This document shows positions 31,586 to 44,300 of a DNA stretch of 64,000 nucleotides, in pieces. Position numbers and translations under genes: made by a program. The notes under the pieces are model-generated. The model saw only the letters and a program-made list of their open reading frames with translations, was not told the origin of the DNA and searched no databases. Source of the DNA: Ligula intestinalis (taxonomy: Eukaryota > Platyhelminthes > Cestoda > Diphyllobothriidea > Diphyllobothriidae); NCBI GenBank assembly GCA_036362985.1, contig JAYGXS010000004.1:44745131-44809130 (forward strand), in the 5' to 3' direction. Each line of letters starts with the position of its first letter. Within the stretch, counting starts at the first letter, position 1.

Positions 31586-34500
31586 CTTTAACAGGGAAAA
31601 AGTAAAAGGACCAGACATAAACCGAGAGCTAAATCAAGGTCATTTGCAGAAAATTATAATAAGTGACATGATTGAACTGCTTGAGGTGCTTGACGTTTGG
31701 ATTCTCATAAAAATGAATTAAAGCGGATTGATCGAGCACTTTCAAGCACAAAACCAGAAATGTACACAAATTACACCCATCCAGCTCAGTTCAGAATCGA
31801 AAAACTACATATGAAATTTCTGCTTCTATTTCATGAACCTTAAGGGCGTCGGATGTGGACTTCTAATATCAACAAGATGTAACTCGTTTTGTGTTACCAG
31901 TTTGGCTGAAGTGCCAGCGAAAGCCTCATAAAAAATATCTGCGTAAACATCATTAAAACCTCTGCCATGCCAGACAGAACGAAGTCACTGGGCCTCCCCG
32001 TTCGATCTGGATGCACATAAAATGTCCAATTGCTAAAAAGACTTCACATGGCAAAACCACTGCATATCAAAATAATATGCCATCGTAAGGCTCAAAATTC
32101 AAAGCACATTCAAAGTATTGTCTGTATGTACGACAATTACAATGGCATACATATTGTGCAAATGGCAATTTTTCAATCCAACTTCCATCCGTTCTCTGTA
32201 CCATTTCATGTTCCGTTGACAACTTATTAGTGCGTGCTAATATTTAGAAAATACAAATTCCTCCTGATTGTTATGTTACCCAAAATGACCTGTCCATATA
32301 TGGCATTGTTAATATTCAACAGTACAAGTAAAATGCATGCAAAAAAACTGTGGACCATCGATGAATTTTTAACCTGAAGCTCTTAAGATTGACTTAAAGT
32401 TTACGAAAAAGCAAGTCGAAATTCAGTTCAATATAGAGTGACATGCTGCTGTAACATTTTAAATCATTTTTTCTGCTGTTAACTCGTTTCAGCCAAAGTA
32501 CCTCTTTCTGAAGACATTTGGTTGGACTCAGAAGTAGTCAACAGGACACTGGGCTGTAAAGACGAGGCCAGCATGGGATTGGGAAGGACATAGTCGGTAC
32601 CGAGGCTTGAGCTTTGACGGGCAAAACTTTCAGGGGGACTCCTGCCCATGGCTGAAATACCAAATAATTCACAATAAATAACCGAAGCCACAGATGGGGC
32701 AGTTACTCTAATTGACAATGTGTCTCAAGTAAAGAGATACTACAGCCTAACGAGCCTTCAAAAAGACGAATTGGGGCCAAGCCAGCAATAATTTAAATCA
32801 ACTTTCTAACGCAGTACTCAGCTTTTATTTGCTCTTCACGTATTCTTCCTGATGTGCGTAGTTGAAGGTAACTGAATTGATATACAAATAAGTAACTGAA
32901 AACACACAAATAAACTGCAATGACTTTTTTACGGAAGGCCGTTGTGCCGTTGCGTTAACTAATCCCCAGGGTTCGTGAGCTAGGAGAATGTTTTGCTTCG
33001 TGTCCCGTTTTTGCACCCATCGAGGGAAAGCGTGAGGTTTATTATGCTTGTGCAGATTTGCGCGTAAACACTGATAGAAAGAGTAAATTTAGTTTTCTTT
33101 TCAAATAAGAGCACCAGAAAAATATTAATCTTCCCCTTAGAATATAAAGAAACACCGGGTCAATACAGACTATTTTGTAAATAACAATGCCAGTGGGAGT
33201 TTATTACTTTTAAGATTGTTTTTTCGTATTGACAGTTTGATCATCGATTAAAATGATGATGTTGACTGCGTGCTTCATGAAGCTGAAAGCAATCGTAGGG
33301 AATTGATTTAAAGTGGTATAAGACTTCATTGCATGCACCCCTCTCCTTCGCCTTACCCCTTCTCGGTCCGGTGTCCTTACCAAGTCAAGAAGAGCAGAGG
33401 CGGGAAATGGTGCTGGTTTCTGGCCCAACCGGAGCCGGCCTTAAACGTGCTGTTACACTGCCTTGGATCTCGCGGAGCAGGAGAGCCATAGAAATTACAT
33501 TCAGAAGGAGTCATTGCAGCCTCCGTCGCAGTCCACTAGTCAACGACTGCCTACCAACACAGACTGGCCTGACCGGGGTGTTCCAAGTTAACCCATTCTA
33601 TTCTCAGTCAGCCTTCAGCCACCTTGCGAGACGGACAGCGGACGAGTGTTGGGAGTATTTTTCGCCAGTTTAATCGAACTTGGATGGGAACGAGCAGACC
33701 AACGCGTCATCCAATGCCAACGTTGGGAAACCAGATGGTCGAGTAATCATCACGCCCAATTCCACCATGTATGGTGAAAGGTCAGCAGGTCACAGTCCGC
33801 ACGCCGGTCATAAAGCAATTGGTGCACAAGCGGGCAATTAGCCTCGATGGAGGACTCTGTAGTTGTCATAAGCTTGCAGTATCATAGGAACTGTATCCTA
33901 TATGTATAGCAGATCCGTGTGCATGAATTACCTGTTTCTGCTACTATTTTTTATTATTTCGCTGAGGAAGAATCCAAGACGGACTTCGAAACGTCAGGCT
34001 AATAAAAGTCTTGTCCCAGCAATTGCATGATCTTCTTCTCAAGTGTTTATTGCATCGAAGCCTTGCTTTAAACCAGGAACTCAGTCTTGTTAATCCCTTT
34101 GAGATGAGAATTCTTCTGACTCGTAAAAACGACTTGTTCCGGAGTGCTGTATTTTTGGATATGCTCTAGTCATCAGTGAAATTATTGCACACAAAAAGTG
34201 ATTTCTTCAGACTTGCTTTGTTCGAGGCAGAACAATGTTCAGCAAACCAGCATTAACAACAACAACCTGCAGTCTACTATTTTTGAAAATTAGTAGGTGC
34301 CGTTGCACTTTAAGTAGTATTAAATGACTAGCAGATATATATGTTATGATCTTGTAGTTTCTGTCTTATATTGAATGCGTAATTCTTTCCGATCAAGCCT
34401 AGTCCTACTCAGACTGCAGTAAAGATGTCTCTCTTGAGTTTCTCGACGAGAATAGTAAGGTTTAAAGATAATTAAAATTAAATATTATTCTTCAAACAGT

Positions 34501-37500
34501 ACAAGTAAAATAAAATGCCGACTTAGACCTGTATATAAAACGATAATATGGAAAGGTATTTTTTCCTGAGTCAGACTATAAAACAAGACACGAAGGTTGT
34601 TTTTACCGTATTTGCATTTGGTCCCAGCTCCGCTGTTCATTGTCAGTTTGCGTACATTTTTCTCGGGTTGAAAATAAATGATATACAACTTTGGTGCGAA
34701 AAGGCAAACCAAAGTGACCGTGGCACTGAGACTGACCGCCACTGAAAGGGTTGAAACTTGAATCTAAAAAGACAGAAACGATAATTATTATCGTCGGACA
34801 GACTAAAACCTGTTTCCGCCTCAGGAAAATGTAGATGAACAAAGATAGGACTTGGAGCAAACACACAGGCTAACATTCAGACATTATTTCCTGCCATTAT
34901 ACGTGAAGTCATTACATAGTCCATGCTGTTTAGGTTCGAACAGTCTCTCCTGAAAACAGGAAACAGCATTTACATTACAGCCGAATTCCGGCGATGCCTG
35001 CTAACTGCATGCCGCGTGCAGCAAAACGCACTGGTCGTTCCCTTCGTGGGAATTGCGTCCGCGCCAAAGTTTGCATTTGCTTAATTGACGAAAAACACAT
35101 CTGCTAACAATTCACGCCATTCTGGCTGGTCAGATGCGACGCAGGTTTAAACAAAGGTAGCAAAACATCTATTTTGTTAGCCTGTTTAGAGTTAAAGTTG
35201 AAAACAAAAGCAAAAAGCGGGAAAGGTGTGTGAACTATTTTTTTTTGCGAGCAGCGTTAATGTCAATAAGATGTTTGTTTTAAGTCAACCTCTTTTTATT
35301 GAAGTTATCCGCGCAGACGACTCGAGCTATATCAAATTATGTTTCATGGGTTAGCATTTCTTTAATTCGTGTTTGTTTAGCTAATGTGACCACGCAGTCC
35401 AAGGCAGGATATGGCAGTAAATAAGCAGAAGAAAAGAAGGTATAACATGTCACTTCGCAGACAAGCTGACACGGATGGTGTAATTTGTGGGAATTTATGC
35501 AAGCAAACTGGATGTAAGTCTTTATATCCGGATCCATCGACGAAAGTAAAATATCCACTGGCTTAAAATAGTAAATTTTGATTTTTTTATACATTTGGTG
35601 TGTTTTAAAGAAACCGAAGATCTGAGTATCATGTTGTAACAGACTGGGAAATAATTTATTGATAATAAGAACTGAAGTGTTTGAGTAGCCAGTTTTTGTT
35701 TCCTGGACGAAAAAAAGGAGATACTGAAGATCCTCTTAGAATGTTCAATTGTAGTAAATACGTAGACTTTATGGCAGGACGATAAAAGCTTGAAAATTTC
35801 AAAAGGTCAGTCTGCACCTCCTTGACAAAGGACTATTCCCGTGGACAGACAGCCACTTAAGAATATGGAGGTTAAATTGTTCACGTCCGGATAATTCGGG
35901 TCATTAGAATAAAATACAACCAGTTAAACTTTTGCGTCCGTCCAAAAAAGGAGAAGTGATTTTAATTTTTGTCTGAAGGCGCACCAGCGTTCGGGAAGCG
36001 TCTCGGATCTCAGATGTTGCAGTCATTACACCTGTTTAAACATTTCCGTCCGTCCAACAAGGAGAAGTGATTTGGATGTTTGCCTGTAAGCGCACTCAGA
36101 TTTTGCATAGTTTTGAGCGATTTGTATCTGAGACTTAACCACATTTTTGTACTATTTTAGTGCTGCACCTACATGCCAAAAAACAGCTAAACTAGATTCA
36201 GTACTACCAAAACTCTCAGCATTACACAGTGCATAAATTGCTTTCCTTAATTGAACCTAACTTGGGTCAATGAATGCATTGGTAAGTTAACTGAAAATGT
36301 TCGGCTAAAAACCCCTTATATTGAATTTTCCTTCCCCTTGGCAACAAAAAAGGCATGAATTAAGTTCAGCTCAAAGTACATTCACTAAAATGCATTCTAC
36401 CATGGCTTGTTTTCCTTTTGATGTAATTCCGCGAGCCATTGACCTTCTTATCATTAATGGCTTTTGAAAAAAATTAAAACAGGGACGCATTATGTATTGC
36501 GCAACATAAATGTTTAAGTACTTGACCATTGTGTACTTTTCCTAACCTTTTTGCCATAGTTTTGCGTTTGAATTCGCCACTTACATCCACACAATCTTTC
36601 CTCCAAATACTACTGTTGTATTTTTTGTTATCTCACACGAATACCTAACTAGATATCCAAATTATAATGCTAGATGATTGATCTTTCTTTGATTAAAGCT
36701 TCCTGAACAACGTGAGTAGAATCCGAATGGGTGGAGAGGAAGGATGCTTCCGGGATGAGAAACAGCTTTCGGATTTATTTTCCCAGGGTTTCTTTTGACT
36801 GCGTTGAAGTGCTATTTGCAGATTAACTGTTGGGGATGCACTCATTTCTACGCTAATGAAAACCTTCTCAAAAACAAGAAGTTTATGCCAAGTTAGTAAT
36901 TGAAATACGACCAGCTTTGACTGCAAACATTCTCCTGACCTCAGACCAGTCTCAAGGCCGTACAAATACCCCAACCTTCTTGACCATGTGGACGCAAGTG
37001 ATATATGGCAGGTATTGGATATTTGTCTGGTTTATGTTTTCTTTTACGATTGTTTTTCCCAAAAAGTTGCAGTCAGCAATGACAGATGATTACATTAAGC
37101 TTACTTGCCAAAGGCTGCACATCAAGGAGTCTAATACGAAAAGAATAGCGGTACGCAAAGCATGTATAACGGGCCCTATTAAGTTCCTAATGGATCCAAA
37201 TTTTTGACAAATATTCCAGAGGTAAAGGATTTTCAAGGATTTTTTTTATAGTGAGCACAGGTACCGTTGTAGGAATTTAAAAAGTACCTGAAATAGTTAC
37301 TCACCGTACCAATATTGATCACTTTCTGGATTCCTTTCTCATCCTTAAGTCTAGTATCCTTTCAAATGCTAAAACAGTTTTAGTCCTTGAGGCCTTCTGC
37401 AGATGACCTAGTTATAACCATTCCTCACTTCATTTATTCCAGATGTTAATTTCTAGTCCCACTAAATGCTGGTCATGGTAAGTAAAAAGACAATCTATGA

Positions 37501-38359
37501 CGAAAATATGTGCAGTATAAGTATTATAATAACCTACAAATAGGAATAACTATTTGTACATTTTAATGCGTTGTAAAGTGAATATTGTTTAAAATATATA
37601 ATATAATGGATCATTTTATAGCTAAGATGGCTATTGAAATTGGAGGACACAAAACATACTCAGTGGTCTCAGAAAAAGTTTTTTCCATTCTTATTCTACA
37701 AGCTTTAGAGCACAGTTGCCTTAAAATCTTAGACGGCACTGAGCATGGTTTAAAATTCAATATCCTTCACCCACGCAAAAGATTTGCTACGGTTATTTTT
37801 ACCAGAAGTTACTCCGGTAAAGGTAGTTTAGCGTCGCGAATTAAACAAACCGCAGGTATACGATTAGCGTGGTTACCAGGTGGGCCGTTTGCAGCTCAGT
37901 CGGTTAGGCATCTAGCGCGAATAAGGCAGGCAGTTGGTTGATCCCTTTTTTTCATGTATATGATAGATGGAGGGACTTCATATTCCCACTGAATAAAATA
38001 CAAATCCTGGTTTCAATTATTTATAAAATGGTAAGTCGTTTGCGGAGTTTAACTCCCACCTTCGGATTGTATATATGTATTTATGGAACTGGGGTGTACA
38101 TCCGATCTATCTGGTTAAGGCATATACTTGTGCCGGAATTGCCTTGAGTGAGTGATATCAGGCTGTCACATAGCGATCTCAGATATATGAAGGGGTGGAT
38201 CCGAAGAACAGTATTGAACTCAATGACCAAAGGTCACGGGTTCAAATCTCGGGTATGACTGGCGGATGATGGCTAATATGCCAGAAATGGCCACTCTGGT
38301 CTCCCTTGCCTTGTCGGATCCATTCAATATATATATGCTATATATATGTATATATATGC

Positions 38360-38390
<31 letters not shown>

Positions 38391-41300
38391 TACTGTATTT
38401 CACCGATCTAATATTGGCAAGACTGTGAGCTCGGGGCTCAATGGTAATAACGTTCACCTCTGACCGGAGAGAATCGAGTTTAAAACTCGAATGTGGCAGA
38501 TATTTTAACAGCAACACTTGAGTTGGGTGTCACTAGCCAATAACGAAAAATGAGCCGGAAAAGGCCTTTCTAGTGTCCCATGTCTTTGCTGATAATGTCC
38601 TTCTGCATATACATATCTATAGAAATGAGAATGGAAAACACATACAATACGCGCTTTAGAACCATTACTGAAATCAATTTTGATTTTAAATATCAATATA
38701 AATTAACTATTTCGCCCAAACATCTACAGAGAACATCAGCATAACCTATGCTTACCTCAAAATTACTCATGGTCGCGAAGTAGATGGGTACAAATGCCAA
38801 CCAAATTATGCAGGTTGTATACATGGCGAATCCAATGAACTTGGACTCATTAAAATTCTCTGGAATGCAACGTGTTTTCACAGCGTAGATTGTGCAGATG
38901 ACGATCAAAAGCATTATATAGGCTAGAGAAGTCATCATACTACTGTCCTTGATGGCGCATCGTAGCACAAGGAAGTTGGACTGAAGCGGATCGATACGGG
39001 TGGCCGGGGGGTCAAATCCCAACCAAATAGCTGATAGGGCAAACTGAAGGCCAATGAGACCACCAGCGATGGCCAACTGTGAACGCGGAGAAATGAATGC
39101 TGGTCGCTTTGCTGTCCTCTTTGCGGCGTCAAATATGCGAGCCAGTCGGTTGGTTTTGGTCAGAAGGGAAGCGTACATGATGGCAAATCCCAGTCCAATG
39201 CCGACTCGTTGAATACCGCAAGCTGCCGGATTCGGTTCAATAAGCAGCAGGAGAGAAGATAAATAACAGAGAAGACAACCGGACAGTAGGAGGTAGGTTA
39301 GTTCTCGACCGGTTGCTCGCACAATGGGCGTCTCAGAGTACAAAGCCAATGTCACAATAACACCAATCGTTGCCAAGATGCCAACACAGTTCAATATCAT
39401 CGGTACAATTGCAAACCAGCTGCTAGGCCTGATATAATGAAGCTGAAAATGTAGAAAAAGAAAAATAGATTTAAAGCCCAAAGCAAGAGTTTCACAACAG
39501 CGTAGTTGGTTCGGAACAAGATCAAAATGCGTAAATTTTTTTAAAAATAGCAAACAGAGAAAATATCCTGAAAAAACCATGAAAGAGGGCTGCGGTTCAT
39601 GAATGGTAGTTTTCCGCCTTCTACCTTTGAAGAACAAAATAAAAAAATTGAAACACAAATTGCGAACGAAATAGAATTTGGCTAGCAGATACAAACAGTA
39701 AGCTGACATCAGAATTGGAATGTTCCTTACCAGATCTGTACTCAAAATGAATGATTGTTACTTTTTATGTAATTTGCGAAGTAGACATTGTCTTCTGTTT
39801 TTCAATACGAATGCCCCTTTGCGTTATGCTTGTGGATCACTATATTAAGCAAGGTTCATGTTTGATCACATTTTTCTTGATATCGCACTCATTTGACATC
39901 AGAAGACATATGATTGCCTCAAGTAAAAGAATAATAAAATAGTTGATGTCTTTTAGCCAGGTGAAAACCTGCCGCGCGCTAGTTTTAGGACTGAATCTCA
40001 GAGATGACGCTCCGAAAGAGTTCACTTCAATTGTCGACAGAGGACTGGAAGTGAACAAGCCCCGACAACGAGGTTACTAGCTGTGCTCCAGGAGACACTT
40101 TACGACAGCGTGAATAACATGGACCTGATTCATTCGAATATATTAGATTTGTCAATATAGCTATCTAGTTTATGTGGAAATATTAAGTAGAGTATTAAAT
40201 CTGGACATTCAGAAACATTCCTTTTAGACTGACCCGACAGACTCGTTGCAGGTAACGCGGAAATATAAACTTATTTTATTTTAACATTCCAATTTTACAA
40301 TCTTTAATGTTAATTATGCATTTGAGTCAGAACTATAGAATATAATTATGTTTTGTAAATCCCTGAAAAACCAAAAACATCACTTGTTTATGCCTGCGGC
40401 CAAAGGGCCCATAACTAGGTTAAACAATCTAAACAGTGCCACCCACTGTAGTTTTTCTCTAATTTCTCAAGGCTTAGGTCAATGTCTGCAGTAATACGCC
40501 TATATCTTTTGGCATAAATGCGGCCAGCAAATGCTTATACGAAACTCTCACACACTTCATTATCCAGAATTAAAATTTTCTCAATATGTACGCAGCAATA
40601 AAAAGCTAACGAAATCTTTACAGCAAAAAAGCACTTTAAGCAAAATCAACGTGGAATATTGCGGCACGTAGTCTCAAACATGGTTTTATATGATAATAAG
40701 GTCCGTTCTCAAAGTGTAATGAAATGTTCTGCCCATTCCCTTTAACAAACACGTCAACAAAATAGCTAGAACGTGTACAAAATCTCCAACTCGGATATAT
40801 GATACAAATAGACTGGCTGCTACAAACTTAAATTGCTATTACGAAAACAAAAGATATGCGGATATCAATCGAAGGATCAACTATTAAAAGTGTTTTAACT
40901 TTGAACTCTTGAACATCAGTATGCTGTTGTATGTATTTTGAGGGCTTTTTTACAGTGATAAGGTAGTATTTTTGAAACAGGTTGTGCCTCTAAACCAACC
41001 CACGCAGAGGATATGGCGTACTGACTTGAGAGCCCACTAGGGGCATCACACGTGTTCCTTGGCCTACGCATCCGTAGCAAATGCCACAAGCGTGTGATGG
41101 AATGCCTAGGCGAAGGCTCAAGCAGCCCCTGCCCATTTATGCTCAATCTCTGCATCAGTTGGTTGAACATCCCGGATACTGGGCTGGATCCCAGAAGAGA
41201 AAGAAAGAGACAGTGCGTCGGGCGTTTGGGACTTCATCCCTAGAGATCTCGACACACATTCCTTGCTCTAAAAAGCCGAAGACCTTCCTAAACAATTACG

Positions 41301-44300
41301 GGACAATACAAGGCGTGACTTGGATAAGAAAAAGTTGGTCCTCTCAGGCCGGCAAGTCAGGTGGTCATAGCACTCTAATATGTCCCATATGTCGCTCACA
41401 CTCAGTTAGGATTCGAATTGAACTTTGTTCGCTGACTAGGCATGTGTGGGCACTCGCCAATGAACTGTATAGTTTAACCGGATCCCGCGTCTGGCCCTCT
41501 TGATGAAGGGCTTAAGTGGGTGAGCAAGACGAGGATGAGGTAAATAATGCGCAAATTGACTAGCGGTGTATGGGAATCCACGTTTAAGTTACTGGCTTCG
41601 TGCCCGCAATAAGCCGAATAGAATGAAATAAGAACATTTAAGCACAAACGTGAGAGTGAATATTCGGCACACATTTCAGAAAGACAACATTTTTATGCGT
41701 TTATGAGGCTAAACCATCATAATTACAGTGGTAGGATTGAAAAAATGTATTTATAGGTGCGTTATTTGAGAATTAAATCTCTAAACACTGACGTAGTGAA
41801 AACCAAAAAAGGGTTTGATTATATTTACGAATGGGGTACCTCTTTATAAAGCAAGTGATGGTAAGGTAATGCGTAAGGAGTTTTATGAAATATCAATAGC
41901 TACAAACGGTATTCATAAGCATATATACGGGCAAACGCGACTTAATTTAGACCATAGGAGCTCCTCATTGATACCCCAGATGTTTTTGTGGGAGCCGACA
42001 TATAGTCACTTTTTACAAGCGTCGTAACATTCCCGCTATTTAAAAGAATATTACTCTTTTTCACTAGTTTGTAACAGTCTTCTCAAAAACATACCCGGTG
42101 TATAGCCACAATACCGAATAAAACTCCATTCTCCGCTATTATTTGTATTTCTTGTCAGTTATTTAGAACTGCAAAACCCCTTTATCCTTCCGAGGGCATA
42201 GCCTCATAAAGGACTTTTTTAAAATACACGTAGGAGAAAGTGAAGCTGAGTTTAATACCAAAATATAAAAGTTAAATCTCGCCGCCACTATTTGAAGCCA
42301 TGAGCAAATGAGACGAAATGTAGGCCAATAAAGCCAATGGATCATATGAATGTTTACGTAAGCATGCGTCAGGTGGCCGTTTTTTAAAGAATTTAATTCA
42401 CTTTGAATTAATTGAAGTCTAAATGAAATAGAACACTAACTTAGAGGGCTGTTTTGTAGTTTTTGTGGAGGCTGTACTGAAGACGATCCAAAAATGACGT
42501 AAGGTTGTTCGAAAACGTCTTAACTCCCTGACTTATGGTACAAATAGCAACGCGTTTTGTAGAGCCAACATTTACAGAAACTACTCCTGTAAATACGAGT
42601 AATTTACCCACCAGTCTGTACACCAAATAATAAGCAATACTCCACAATATCTGCTGAAAATTAATTTGGAAATAGCTCCCGATTTACCGCCATTGCAAAT
42701 GCCAAAGGAAAAATTTATTTGTGATTCTAAGGACGTTCTGTACAAAATGCTTAAAGTTTCTGCATTACCTTGAGTTATATATAGTCAATAAAATATTTGT
42801 ATCTATGTATCATCTTCCGTTTCAAGCTCAAAAAGCACCCAGTTCACACTGAAAAATGGACTGTTATTTGCTTAATCTGGGAAAGTTACACATTAAAATA
42901 TGTAGACGCACAAAACAGATGTAAGTTCTAAATGTGTATAAGGAAATAACATAGAACACGGGACTCAATTTGGCTAAAACAAGTTGCCATTTGGGGAATG
43001 GACAGGCCACCGCATCATCCTACGCCAACACCAGAGGTCCAGATGGCCAAGCATATCACGCGTGATGAAAGTTCAACAGATCAAAGCTCACATGCCGTCC
43101 AACAAACAATTCAGGCGCAAAAAGTTAGTCAACCTTAATTGTCACTGTATGTTTGCAGTTATAACTGTATCCTATAAATACTGCAAAGTCCTGTACATGC
43201 ATTACCCGTTTCTGCTTATGTATCTGAAGATGAATCACAGACGGATGTCGAAACATCAGGCGTGTTATATCGGAGGCCAAGGCCGAGATATTACCACGCC
43301 AAATTGTGGAAACGGAGGCCCAGACCAAATATTCGCCGTCTAACTTCGCCTCATGTGAGCCCCTCTCGGAGTGAGAACACGGCAGGCAGTGTGCCGAAGC
43401 GGAAGTCTTTGAGAGTTCTATGTACAACAATTTTAGGGAAACAACCGTATGTTAGCGATGTCCCTTGAGCCAATAAGATGTTTTCCTTAGGTAGTGGCTA
43501 GTCCTATTGGCTGCTTGCCCAGTGAGTGAATTTAGCTAAAAATTCAAATTATTGACTGATTGTCTAGCTCGAAGTGGTAGCTCGCGCATATGCCGATCGA
43601 TAGCCTATTGTGGACGCGGCTATGGTTTGCAAACGACTGTTTGCCAAGGTTGTTGTTAGGCCGCCCTAATAAGGCGTATAAAATTATTGCGTCAGCGATT
43701 GAGTAGTATTCTTCTTGATGTGAAGAGTAAAAACACTACAAACACTTTTTCAAATACATTGGCCTTGTACAACTATCCTCCACCATCACCAACCTCGCTA
43801 TCAGACATCTCACACTGCGATCTGGTGTGAAATTACGCCTCATTTCCCACTTAAAGCTCCTACAAAGTCAGACTCATCGCATCTTCCTGTCTTTAGATCT
43901 GGTAAAAAGTTGAAGCCACACACCAAGCCAATAATTATTGCTGTGTTCCATGTTCTTAATCAGTTGTCTGCAGATTTAATTGTCGAGTTTAATTTGCTAC
44001 AGTTTTTTTAATGGATTCCGTGAAGGTTATCCCAAGCTTCCTGGTTTTGAAATTGTTAAATTTGGCTTGAGAACTGCTGTACAGAAAAAGTTATCTTTAA
44101 AAAGCGCGACGTAAAATTCTGATAATTTTAATTTGTGGCACACTCGAGCGTTTCGTGTAGTGGGCACAATTTATGTCTAGGCGAGCATCCAGAAAAATGT
44201 CCGAAAACCGCATTATTTCGCTGTTTATTCAAATTCGAGCCATGACTGTATTGACTGAGCCATAATTAACATGTCTGTATTTTGGACAAAGAATTTATTT

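Noticed and set aside
33329..33673. 114-codon open frame
   Set aside because: It runs into the dispersed repeat at 33,660 and has no recognisable motif.
35012..35045. Candidate micro-exon for the mGluR loop between TM6 and TM7 (minus strand)
   Set aside because: It would end with two Thr codons and a split Met in the correct phase, but the donor GTGCGT and the upstream acceptor are both weak.
37260..37345. Another micro-exon candidate with a strong GTGAGT donor (minus strand)
   Set aside because: Neither reading gives residues like the expected loop 3, and the phase that looks best does not join the TM7 exon.
37585..37941. 118-codon open frame
   Set aside because: Its C-terminus is the translation of a tRNA-like module, so it is unlikely to be a protein gene.
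38326..38391. Possible CRISPR or tandem-gene array
   Set aside because: It is a simple TA microsatellite; no spaced direct repeats are present anywhere in the window.
39443..39745. N-terminal extension of the TM1-TM6 frame
   Set aside because: The open frame continues upstream, but a strong polypyrimidine acceptor lies at 39,443-39,445 and the upstream peptide is not receptor-like; phase 0 matches the previous exon exactly at the acceptor.
41081..41503. 140-codon open frame inside an mGluR intron
   Set aside because: No recognised domain, mixed with other frames, opposite strand to the gene; a chance or decayed-repeat frame is more likely.
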